Shown here in pieces: positions 29,201 to 33,492 of a stretch of 33,492 nt of DNA. Under the pieces are notes generated by a model. The model did not search any database, had not been told where the DNA came from, and saw only the letters and a program-made list of their open reading frames with translations. Within the stretch, counting starts at the first letter, position 1. Each line of letters begins with the position of its first letter. The translations under genes and the position numbers were made by a program. The stretch is taken from the IMG/VR virus record IMGVR_UViG_3300048442_000707, positions 1 to 33,492 of that record; one strand, given 5' to 3'. Source of the DNA: a virus.

Positions 29201-30257
29201 CATTGGCACAACTACTTCTGATTCTGCAGTAAAACTTCTGATTGTAGAAGATGGCGATCAAGATGTTGTCCTGAGAATGTATTCAACTCCTAATAGTGGA
29301 ACACAATATGACTCAAGACTTGAACTTCTTGGACAGAGTGGCACTCTAGATGAGGGTCTCCAACTCATGTATGACAACTCTGTTGGTGACGTGTACTTCA
29401 AGCAACTATACAATTCTCTAACAACAGAAGTTGCAATACATTTCAGCACTGGTGCATTTACTGACGCTCTAACGATTACTGGTAACGGCAATCTGGGTGT
29501 ACAGATGACTGCCAGTGATGCATATGAGTTGGATGTAAATGGATCTTCAAGATTCAAGACTGCTCTTAGCGTTGGTCGTGCAGATAGCAATGCTGGTGCT
29601 CCTGCAATTTTCGCAGGCGCAACTGGTGGATCTAATGGAGCAGGTGGTTATCTAAGTAACTTCCGTGTTGGTAACCAACTTCTACAAGCAGATACTTTTG
29701 AAATCACACCTAGTGATGGAACGCAGGGTGCTCTAACTTGGAAATCTACTCCAGCACTTGCTATCCAAGGTTCCGAGAACCGAGTTGCAATCAATACTCT
29801 TCAGTTTGGTGGTACTGATACTACAGTATCTCCACAGGTTCAAAGAGAATATCAACTGAACATCCAAGGCGATATCAACATCAATGGTCTGGTCTTCCAG
29901 AACAACGCTGAGTTCGTTACTTCCAGATGGACAGAATCTGATAATGAACTGGATATCTACAGAGAGTCTAAGGTCTGGATTAACCCAGATTCAAGTGTTG
30001 CTGGATTTACTGGCAACCCCGACTATGATCTACAACTTGGTGGAGGTGGCAATGATGGTCACTTCGGACTACATGGTGTAATGTACATTAGAGATACCCC
30101 TCAGTGGATTGATACTACTGGCATCATCAAAAACTCCGCTAACACATTGTCAGAAAATGTAATTATTCCCGCAAATGCTAATGCAATGTCCATTGGTCCA
30201 ATTACAATTCAACCAGGCATCACAGTAGATGTCGTAGGTAACTGGGTAATTATGTGA
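20250..30257 (+). CDS. Giant modular tail fibre / adhesin, 3335 aa
   Basis: This is the longest gene in the window. Parts in order: two Gly/Tyr units at residues 61-150 (GGTGYTIQPTV, GKGYITAPAV); a segment from about 292 (YVSAQIGSDLNDGRS, IKKAAQLAW) that looks like the start of a right-handed beta-helix; four tandem units at 782-1117; a His-containing ladder at about 1117-1197; two helical KCRRD domains from about 1292 and 1459; a second helix-like region from about 1620 (GKSMVASAFTIVSFGGTGY) strongly like known cyanophage fibres; KLPTQKAVKDYI near 1965; more Gly/Tyr units near 2094-2175 and 2370-2440; two SGLDAD units at 2503 and 2649; and a C-terminal beta domain ending VDVVGNWVIM. It probably reaches from the baseplate to the cell surface and may bind or degrade surface glycan, but no catalytic residues could be assigned. 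It is preceded by a late promoter. Confidence 0.85.
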   Translation: MSFQLNSDRETIRAIAPTLIGSQELSIRAGSGSDEKEVLRTLLDPGTDLPRVGINRTGNRIDRVVVNLGGTGYTIQPTVNIEPPPAGGTQAVGSAIIDEGFVTAVLIDNPGKGYITAPAVTISGGNGTGAQVEAFLDTVDFELDINGAIRTSTSIISDTARILNLDIDNFITPDAKFRAPDLKTYMNNTGIPWTAQTIVQKDAYRYRGPNVYQALNAGETGTVPPLHKDGIETNNEVQFKHIGFRVTDPSAFQYNETGESGEFPRSITPLLGDRSTKIATTEYVLNLATNDVGGRIYVSAQIGSDLNDGRSAVAPVRTIKKAAQLAWSTPGVKETLIVSGGDYVEDNPISLPPDASVVGDNLRLVIIRPANPRKHIFKFGDKNYVIGVTYRDQVDSTGDAVATWDFAMVFDDKQRINYDYTANGDFGTSFPIGTQIFGPEKFRADFQTNTGLSNLTSNLAVKGINTGAEGIINEVNFGSIVGPQAYISGKLDFSVTSGAFTAGETFLFGGTGSIKWTPNTPYTIGQLLWATDNVYQVAVAGTSAASSPIHTTGTVATGPDTLELTFLRDAYEFVSTDIRSIRAEGEVVFEETDITDALPLVRIDFSKQGTAEVSTGGFQDPNVVEDNGGIIFYTNALVGRQNTHDFKEGQEIFIEGMPTSSPDLSFLNGKQRIYKVLEDADGRSRRFVIPKKTTITTTDNFDPGQFSSVRAYGKSITISLLNSPNRFPMATPVARRFQDACLQIRNNVEFIADEVVGKVNDQFKKEYYSVYEIGGTPDSTLTPTDVDYDPATGIATFTVTSHGLSIGDGVRITDNSITQTCAMDGYKTEHTSPNSHHYSSGKTLPIRSSGFTTDQFELFVGISGPDQQYTPTDVTYDPATGNVNLTIGAHTLSVGEGIVIDDNSLSFTCDMDGDQSVKSYPRPGIDPFASRSIPITEISATSITINGGISGPNKYFQPSAVNYNAATGDMTVTVGQHGLGVGRNVVLADNSFTFTCDQNGYATEHTYPRPGQDPQAGKSIAITDVGTNSLTVSGATYTASSGQVDITTSAPHGMQEGDYILFEDNSLTFTCNLDGNVVSKNYPRPGYDYPSGRWFPISNISASGFRVNIGPSSYTGVHAFVSATNNGLKHQDGTFTINVGNAGSASGSNHQFVNATAQAIKHEPQSVHTFTGSTSNSVKHLPQSAHTFVRSAPNALSIGGSTLKIYLGTSTFVHTYVSGGVVTYNSQNYNITNFVYDNISTGEATITLASPVAALSEDATIRISDLVVECVVDGVTTQKTYPSFSIPVNDNKCRRDVGHFISAITRDLEFGSNYNVIDAAKKYIDGTNTQIDFVNTEIIQTVRALEYARELITFAMRKWRTGTGAPGQAIYVPQYSQLDRYFDPTIIDDISTPACANVASAIDTLAYLFIDVLANDTSGTYLDGAYLIARNRDLIADEAYKLAMIQYPSLGLGNIDERKCRRDINLITGAIIRDLSLGGNAGIVNAAELYFTGSALTGIPASELAPTRFAFEKARDLCIAAMRNWTDASGAAVTTPNSDIPQFTDSSILVDPTGVPLCANVEASITTAFQLLDDILSGTTSPGATVRDTGTLFDTSTIATFPDSIIYDSKGTKLTPRSDFADNPIIEASPYTQNASVISFLGGGGAEVDGDKVKQPNCPFPGLELDGTASFPNQGKSMVASAFTIVSFGGTGYKITNDGYVQLVSVFVIFCADGVLAESGGYCSITNSATNFGIFALRGIGFRKDAYEFDVGLISNVSSTPTGRTIFTVSGLGREPLEHYIVKIDGFSNVDPDIEYFIDTVEGVTVGPPFTAQLTLESGSGGGAALKNDATDNAVSVGTLVGETVRLHRPSIVNSSSHTWEFAGSGTNYNALPENGGTKIEAYEQVSENYGRVYVSGTDELGDFKVGTFARIENRTGNITFTGTVTISEVEFLKLKGGDVVVTGFDASNTLGGANTTNSKLPTQKAVKDYITNNLGPYLNKPYSTNPVPRALVELTDSGKISEDQIPPLRPFQVFTVANQSERVAIEGALAGDIAIQQDTNSSFILNNDNDSLFVSFPIDSTLQFTIGDIFTGSNSGGKIQSTEYREGVVYQISITDNGSGYVTPPVVTISGGNPQAGAVSAFATCSIANGQVVLVEIQLFNNYIGGKGYTTAPTVTFSPPAGSGTQAAGAAIIESRLYGDIVNNIKIEDTDDIESSDIPAETIAITRVINTSASDSNNWVSLSSNQIAANDITSGVISTARLAFTSDAANSFTFLRGDQSYNPVIQSLKGAETRYFAKITSQANSSSSQLVFATNSDVLLGHEVVANINGIQPNTNISGILTAAGTTTVSIDNPLTATIPVNTVIEFERGSSPLTFESSLTQGDFIESVVIAAGGSGFTDGQFFDVELDGGSGTGLKANIIVSGGTVSDLTLTSTGVGFLNDFTVTSAPAAIGSGTGLVLLAKLSTVNKQFANVAVDISRVSDLTISADEYGTIGVARFYKDQFKIGLAGNGSIQLKTGADSGLDADLLDGVQGSFYLNAGNLNAGVLPVDRLSGTYNINIANQSGSTLRLKSSTSNPASNPNPDSFNVGIIADTRNNAADGLADGGTRHVTMTIRNGGSGFDATFGGVRQLAFTDNDNMYLRGSGSTLATFSTWAKIWSSQNDGINSGLDADKLDSRQGTFYQNAINTNEGTFSDLRMPSHQTQKDFQDRVRILDWTGQPRFKILVRDELLTASPFLVGLPVNLYDAQGLAPGRISITDIAINQDANDPSNNFTLITGTLTTGNFIGAIAIGDTAINYPFQDFSIADLDANADGLPDGTFEVGGLESSGGNARLKLGRNDGISASDPSVYFRSSLNPSTNYSSAIIATGGNSTDGSGSLEFKVSDVNQLTLLGNIIWNEGNVVFNSSNVLSTTSLKSAVMRDTSGDFSAGTITASLTGAASLNVLKAGDTMSGLLSISGVAVGQQALSVSGRGDFLSNITVAADLTVNTDTLHVDAIDDTVSIGTTTSDSAVKLLIVEDGDQDVVLRMYSTPNSGTQYDSRLELLGQSGTLDEGLQLMYDNSVGDVYFKQLYNSLTTEVAIHFSTGAFTDALTITGNGNLGVQMTASDAYELDVNGSSRFKTALSVGRADSNAGAPAIFAGATGGSNGAGGYLSNFRVGNQLLQADTFEITPSDGTQGALTWKSTPALAIQGSENRVAINTLQFGGTDTTVSPQVQREYQLNIQGDININGLVFQNNAEFVTSRWTESDNELDIYRESKVWINPDSSVAGFTGNPDYDLQLGGGGNDGHFGLHGVMYIRDTPQWIDTTGIIKNSANTLSENVIIPANANAMSIGPITIQPGITVDVVGNWVIM
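22593..23601 (+). repeat. Four tandem units of 79-88 residues (YPRPG repeats)
   Basis: Units start near 22593, 22857, 23118 and 23355 (residues 782, 870, 957 and 1036). Each has a YD-ATG or similar opening, a HGL or HTL turn, a DNS strand, a single Cys in a TC-(x)-(D/N)G motif and, in units 2-4, YPRPG. Unit 1 has diverged at the last motif. The coding continues into a related fifth, degenerate unit around 23935-24112 (VYDNISTGEATITL, VECVVDGV, KTYP). Confidence 0.88.
23599..23845 (+). repeat. Histidine ladder: four H-x-F ... KH units
   Basis: The coded units are HAFVSATNNGLKH, HQFVNATAQAIKH, HTFTGSTSNSVKH and HTFVRSAPNALS. A linker separates the first from the second, and the last three are spaced 17 residues apart joined by (E/L)PQS. 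The first three carry two His each, which would stack in a repeating fibre. Confidence 0.8.
24118..24985 (+). repeat. Two helical domains opening with KCRRD
   Basis: The 15-base word aagtgtcgtagagat occurs at 24123-24137 and again at 24624-24638, 501 bases (167 codons) apart and in frame. Each copy continues with a D-GGN or FGSN motif, an A-KA-R-L segment ahead of AMR-W, and a CANV motif about 125 residues in. It is an unusual mainly helical, Cys-paired domain in an otherwise beta protein. Confidence 0.82.
27756..28268 (+). repeat. Two fibre units opening SGLDAD (27756-27830 and 28194-28268)
   Basis: Both code for SGLDAD followed by LLDGVQGSFY or KLDSRQGTFY, then NA and N-(x)-G. The pattern matches the shaft repeats found in many phage tail fibres, where residues such as LDG sit at a trimer turn. 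Spacing is 438 bases in frame. Confidence 0.75.
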
Positions 30258-30263
30258 TAAATA
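30256..30263 (+). promoter_or_regulatory. Late promoter GATAAATA overlapping the fibre stop codon
   Basis: GATAAATA matches seven of eight bases of the T4 late core. It begins within the TGA (30255-30257) of the giant fibre gene and lies 33 bases before the next ATG, the same spacing as the exact promoter before gp8. It would drive the glycine-rich adhesin and, by read-through, the three enzyme genes after it. Confidence 0.72.
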
Positions 30264-30296
30264 GATAAAGCAAAGAACTCATAAGCAGATTGAAAT

Positions 30297-31355
30297 ATGT
30301 CTAGTCTAAACGTAGGAACTGTAACTCTGTCTAACGGACTGACACTTCCTTCATATACATCAAGTCCAGATAACAGACCATCACATAGTGCTGGTAGGAC
30401 TATCTATGATTCGACTTCGGATACTATTCAGATATCTGATGGATCACAATGGATTAGTGCGGGTTCTGCGGGTAGTGGTTTGATTACTGCTACTGGCGGT
30501 GAAGTTACATTCTCTGGTGGATATAAAGTTCACACATGGTACAATGTAGGAGAGTATAATTTTAATGTAACGGGAGCTGCTGGTGGTGCTACTGCCGAAG
30601 TTCTTGTGGTAGCAGGCGGTGGTGCTGGTGGAACTATTGGTGGCGGTGGCGGTGGTGGTGGCGTTTGCTACCATGGAACTTACCCAATCTCAACTGGTTC
30701 TTATGATGTAAAAGTTGGAGCAGGCGGATCTACACCTTTGTCTGGTTATCCTGTTGCTAAAGGTCAATCTGGAGGTAATTCTGAGTTTGGAACACATACC
30801 GCATTTGGCGGAGGTGCTGCTGGATCATGGGGACCTAATGCTAGAGAAACTGGAGAACCAGGAGGTTCTGGCGGTGGTGCATCTGGTCCTGCTCCCAGAC
30901 AACCACAAAGAGGAGAAGCAACCAAAGGTAGTGCTCCTGGTGGCGGTGTTACTCATGGAAATCCTGGTTATAGAAACGGCAATAATACTTCTGGAACACA
31001 CTCTGGTACTCATACTGGCGGTGGTGGCGGCGGTGCTAACCCCAACAATACAGTTAATGGAAGAGTCGGTGGTGATGGCATCACCTACATGGGTCTAACT
31101 GTTGGTGGTGGTGGCGGTGGTGGAACCCACGAAAACTATGGTACTGCTCCAATCACAACACCTGCTGCTCCTGGTGGCGGTGGTCGTGGTGGATCTAGAT
31201 CATCGCAATATGCAGGTGGCGGTGGACAAGGTTGGGGCGAACCAGGACAAGTTAACACTGGTGGCGGCGGAGGCGGCGGCTGGTATAATGGTACTGGTAA
31301 TGGTCAAGGTGCTGCTGGTGGTCCTGGCATCGTTCGTGTTCGTCATACAATCTAA
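30297..31355 (+). CDS. Glycine-rich tail-tip adhesin, 352 aa
   Basis: Residues 1-60 form a fibre-attachment type segment (LNVGTVTLSNGLTLP, AGRTIYDS, DTIQISDGSQW) like the N-termini of short cyanophage fibre proteins. Residues about 65-100 are beta (VHTWYNVGEYNFNVTG, AEVLVVAGG). From about 103 on, long glycine runs alternate with short loops: GGGGGGGGV, VKVGAGG, AFGGGAAG, GGSGGGASG, THTGGGGGG, GGGGRGG and GGGGGGGW. The end, GGPGIVRVRHTI, is typical of the phage glycine-rich fibre domain. By analogy with the polyglycine-rich gp38 adhesins of T-even phages, the runs may pack as polyglycine helices that display the loops as the receptor-binding surface. His-rich loops (GTHSGTHTG) could bind metal. 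It lies behind its own late promoter. The adhesin role is inferred from composition and position. Confidence 0.75.
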   Translation: MSSLNVGTVTLSNGLTLPSYTSSPDNRPSHSAGRTIYDSTSDTIQISDGSQWISAGSAGSGLITATGGEVTFSGGYKVHTWYNVGEYNFNVTGAAGGATAEVLVVAGGGAGGTIGGGGGGGGVCYHGTYPISTGSYDVKVGAGGSTPLSGYPVAKGQSGGNSEFGTHTAFGGGAAGSWGPNARETGEPGGSGGGASGPAPRQPQRGEATKGSAPGGGVTHGNPGYRNGNNTSGTHSGTHTGGGGGGANPNNTVNGRVGGDGITYMGLTVGGGGGGGTHENYGTAPITTPAAPGGGGRGGSRSSQYAGGGGQGWGEPGQVNTGGGGGGGWYNGTGNGQGAAGGPGIVRVRHTI

Positions 31356-31358
31356 TAT

Positions 31359-31856
31359 ATGTTTTACAATGTAGAGGAAAATTTCCTCAATAGTGAAGAG
31401 TTTGAACAACTAACTAAACAAACAATAAACAATCCTTATTTCCCGTTGTATTTGAAGAACCGAGTAGCGTCGGCGTCTTCAAACGACGGGATTTATTTTA
31501 CCCACAATTTTTTCTTTGCTGGCGAGGTATGTAGTGATTACTACGATCATCTTTCTCCTATTATAGAAAAAATTAAAACTAAAAAATTTCTAAGAATTCA
31601 ATTAAATTTATTTCCCAAAACTACTGAGATCGTGCGCCACGACTGGCATACAGATATGCTTTGGGATCATAGAGGTTGTATAGTCTACCTAAATACTAAT
31701 GATGGGTCAACGTTATTAAAAGAAGATGATGAGAATGCTATAAGCATTCGTTCTATATCAAACAGAGCATTATTTTTCAATCCAGCAAAACCTCATTGTA
31801 GTACAACATGTACTGATTCTGAATTCAGAAGCAATATTATTTTTAATTATGAGTGA
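31359..31856 (+). CDS. 2-oxoglutarate/Fe(II)-dependent oxygenase, prolyl-hydroxylase type, 165 aa
   Basis: The double-stranded beta-helix signature is present: iron ligands H97 and D99 in WHTDM, distal H146 in KPHCSTTCTD, and R157 in EFRSNIIFNYE as the 2-oxoglutarate carboxylate partner. The strand GCIVYLNTNDGSTLL between them is typical of the small oxygenases of marine T4-like phages. Such enzymes couple decarboxylation of 2-oxoglutarate to hydroxylation of a substrate, here unknown. At 165 residues it is a minimal single-domain form. It starts 3 bases after the adhesin stop, without a clear Shine-Dalgarno sequence, so translation is probably coupled. Its stop overlaps the next start by 8 bases (ATGAGTGA). 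A strong hairpin lies within the coding region at 31442-31490. The family call is firm; the substrate is not known. Confidence 0.87.
   Translation: MFYNVEENFLNSEEFEQLTKQTINNPYFPLYLKNRVASASSNDGIYFTHNFFFAGEVCSDYYDHLSPIIEKIKTKKFLRIQLNLFPKTTEIVRHDWHTDMLWDHRGCIVYLNTNDGSTLLKEDDENAISIRSISNRALFFNPAKPHCSTTCTDSEFRSNIIFNYE
31442..31490 (+). promoter_or_regulatory. Extended hairpin inside the oxygenase gene
   Basis: Three nested stems can be read: CCCGT (31442-31446) with ACGGG (31486-31490), TTTGAAGA (31451-31458) with TCTTCAAA (31476-31483), and CCGA (31460-31463) with TCGG (31470-31473) around a GTAGCG loop. That gives 17 pairs with two small internal loops, followed by ATTTATTTTA. It could attenuate or terminate transcription, or protect or process mRNA, between the structural and enzyme genes. 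No perfect U tract follows, so a standard terminator is uncertain. Confidence 0.55.
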
Positions 31857-32520
31857 ATTATATAATGTTTTTTCTATACCCGTATGGAAAACAAAAATAA
31901 CTAAAAATGATTATGACAAAGATCTCATTCTCAATGAGATGCTGTACAATTTTAATGTAGATCCCAAAAGAAATACTTGGGATAAGGTAATGCCAACTAC
32001 CATGAAAAGTAACTGGCACCATTCCAATAATGACGAGGCAGACGAAAAATTTAAATCTATCAGTTACAAAGACTCTGGATTGACTTCTGTTATAGACTCA
32101 AAGGTTAGAGAATTTGTTTCTCACCTTGGATTAAATTCCAGCATCAATTATTTTTTTCAAATAACTAATTATACAGTATCTACAGAAGGTTACTTCCTCA
32201 CCAGTCATGGTCATGGTTGTGACTCTTTTAGTTCTGTGTTATTTGTGCAATTTGATAAACTTAATCACCCCTCTACATATTTTAATAATCCGTTTAGTTC
32301 ATCAGATCAAACTAGATGGTTACAGAAAGACCTATATGATTCGTTTGATAACAAAAATTCATTTTTTAGTTACATGCAAGATACATGGTCAATTGATACT
32401 GACGAAGATGATTACATGATTTTTCCAGGACATGTCAAACACGAAGTTCCTACTGTAGGAAAATCAAACAAAGAACGAGTAACTATTTCATGCAATATTA
32501 AGGTGTACAAAAATGTCTAA
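31849..32520 (+). CDS. 2OG-Fe(II) oxygenase-like protein, 223 aa
   Basis: The sequence resembles the putative 2OG-Fe(II) oxygenase family (Pfam 2OG-FeII_Oxy_5 type) common in marine phages. It opens with a strand NVFSIPVWKTKI. The core has SHGHGCDSFSSVLFVQFD (H120, H122), then HPSTYFNNPF, an acidic strand DEDDYMIFPGHVKHEVP with distal H198, and R210 in ERVTISCNIKVY. The first pair reads H-G-H rather than the classic H-x-D; members of this family often show H-x-H, so the third iron ligand is unclear. The start overlaps the previous stop by 8 bases and lacks a Shine-Dalgarno sequence, pointing to coupling. The end overlaps the halogenase start by 8 bases. The substrate is unknown. It may work in series with the upstream oxygenase. 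Confidence 0.75.
   Translation: MSELYNVFSIPVWKTKITKNDYDKDLILNEMLYNFNVDPKRNTWDKVMPTTMKSNWHHSNNDEADEKFKSISYKDSGLTSVIDSKVREFVSHLGLNSSINYFFQITNYTVSTEGYFLTSHGHGCDSFSSVLFVQFDKLNHPSTYFNNPFSSSDQTRWLQKDLYDSFDNKNSFFSYMQDTWSIDTDEDDYMIFPGHVKHEVPTVGKSNKERVTISCNIKVYKNV
32500..32505 (+). promoter_or_regulatory. Ribosome binding site of the halogenase gene
   Basis: AAGGTG lies 7 bases before the ATG at 32513, inside the end of the preceding gene. It supports this start over later in-frame ATG codons. It is one of the two clear Shine-Dalgarno matches in the window. Confidence 0.65.
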
Positions 32521-33492
32521 TGAAATTAATTCAATTACTATAGTTGGTGGCGGTAGTGCTGGATGGATGTCTGCCGCTACAATGATTAGGTTTTTTCCAG
32601 ACAGAAAAATTACTATCATAGAAAGTCCAGACTACCCAATCGTAGGAGTTGGTGAAAGTACACTAGGACATATCAATCAGTGGTTAGATCTGCTAGGAAT
32701 TCATGAAGATGATTTTATGAAGGAGTGTGATGCTTCTTACAAATTAAGTATTAAATTTACAGACTTTTATGCAAAAGGAGATGGTGGTTATCATTACCCA
32801 TTTGGACCACCAATGTTGGATGGAACTGAACTTGGGTTTAATGATTGGCAAGTATTAAAACATTTTTCTCCTGGTATTCCTGTACAAGATTTTGCCAGAT
32901 GTTATAATCCTATAACCCTTTTGGCAGAGCAAAATAAAATTGATAAAAATGAGAGTGGTCACTTAGATAATTTTAATTTTGCAAAAGATGCTGCATATCA
33001 CTTTGATGCTGTTAAATTTGGACAATGGTTGAAAAAAAATTATTGCCTTCCTAAAGGTGTAGAACTTATTTCATCTTCTGTAAAGAATGCTATCGTAGGT
33101 GCAGATGGAGTAGAATCATTAATTCTCGAAGATGGTACAGAGCATTCTGCTGACATGTATCTTGATTGCACAGGATTTAAAAGTATGCTGTTAGCAGGTG
33201 CTTTAAATGAGGAGTTTGTTTCTTATAGAGATGTTGTTCCTAACAACAGAGCATGGGCAACTAGATTACCTTATACAGATAAAGAAAAACAATTAGAACC
33301 ATTTACTAATGGAACTGCTTTATCATCTGGTTGGGTATGGAATATTCCTTTGTGGAGTAGAATTGGAACAGGTTATGTGTATAGTGATGATCACATCACA
33401 CCAGAGGATGCGTTAAAAGAATTCCAAGAACACATAGGAAGAGATGATCTTGAGTTTAGAGATATCAAAATGCGTATTGGAATTCACAAAAA
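32513..33492 (+). CDS. Flavin-dependent tryptophan-halogenase family protein (3' end cut by window)
   Basis: The 326 visible residues carry the hallmarks of the family (Pfam Trp_halogenase): a dinucleotide-binding GGGSAGW at 12-18, VGVGEST near 45, K77 in SYKLSIKF at the place of the catalytic lysine of PrnA/RebH (residue 79), and WVWNIP at 274-279, the WxWxIP motif that separates halogenases from flavin monooxygenases. The family uses FADH2, oxygen and halide to make a lysine-bound halogenating species that attacks an aromatic substrate. The equivalent of the catalytic glutamate (346 in PrnA) would lie past the right edge, so activity cannot be judged. The start is set by the Shine-Dalgarno at 32500 and overlaps the preceding stop by 8 bases (ATGTCTAA). 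Related halogenases occur in cyanophages (VirX1 of phage Syn10 has been reported to iodinate). The substrate is unknown. Confidence 0.9.
   Translation, partial: MSNEINSITIVGGGSAGWMSAATMIRFFPDRKITIIESPDYPIVGVGESTLGHINQWLDLLGIHEDDFMKECDASYKLSIKFTDFYAKGDGGYHYPFGPPMLDGTELGFNDWQVLKHFSPGIPVQDFARCYNPITLLAEQNKIDKNESGHLDNFNFAKDAAYHFDAVKFGQWLKKNYCLPKGVELISSSVKNAIVGADGVESLILEDGTEHSADMYLDCTGFKSMLLAGALNEEFVSYRDVVPNNRAWATRLPYTDKEKQLEPFTNGTALSSGWVWNIPLWSRIGTGYVYSDDHITPEDALKEFQEHIGRDDLEFRDIKMRIGIHK

Noticed and set aside
30715-31374. Two long plus-strand frames overlapping the adhesin
   Set aside because: They are frame-shifted readings of the glycine-codon runs, giving Val/Leu/Ala-rich translations with no start signals.
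1-33492. tRNA genes or photosynthesis genes expected in a cyanophage
   Set aside because: No tRNA-like cloverleaf was noticed in the gaps, which are too short, and no psbA, psbD, hli or similar coding sequence is present; their absence here says nothing about the rest of the genome.

Overview
The window is a block of virion genes from a T4-like marine myovirus, most likely a cyanophage of Synechococcus or Prochlorococcus. All genes lie on the plus strand, the DNA is AT-rich and coding is nearly continuous (every intergenic gap is under 60 bases). Three things support the assignment: a clear homologue of T4 baseplate wedge protein gp8, T4-type late promoters (TATAAATA and close variants) just upstream of genes, and very long modular tail or fibre proteins of the cyanomyovirus kind followed by small oxygenase genes. 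A T4-like phage of another marine bacterium, such as a pelagiphage, cannot be excluded from sequence alone.

Layout. Bases 2-4501 hold the 3' part of a gp7-like baseplate wedge protein with a long beta-rich extension. A 181-residue unknown protein follows, then gp8 (5107-6975) behind an exact late promoter. Next is a 2740-residue protein resembling the DUF4815 family of phage baseplate or tail proteins. A 64-residue coiled-coil mini-gene overlaps both of its neighbours. A 1422-residue tail protein then carries a cupredoxin-like metal site split by an inserted module. After a 169-residue unknown protein comes a 3335-residue tail fibre built from many repeat families. A glycine-rich tail-tip or adhesin protein closes the structural block.

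The last 2.1 kb are different in kind: two 2-oxoglutarate/Fe(II) oxygenase-family genes and a flavin-dependent tryptophan-halogenase-family gene cut by the right edge. The three follow the adhesin with a 3-base gap and then two 8-base overlaps, so they are probably co-transcribed with it from the late promoter at 30256.

How it works together. The first part supplies baseplate wedges and peripheral tail and fibre proteins, expressed late. The enzymes at the end could modify virion proteins, host or phage small molecules, or host surface components; the sequence does not decide between these. The most distinctive features are the oxygenase-oxygenase-halogenase cassette behind the adhesin, the split copper-like site, a glycine/tyrosine beta module shared by five neighbouring virion genes, and a strong hairpin inside the first oxygenase gene. 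I found no tRNA, CRISPR array, insertion sequence, integrase or minus-strand gene.
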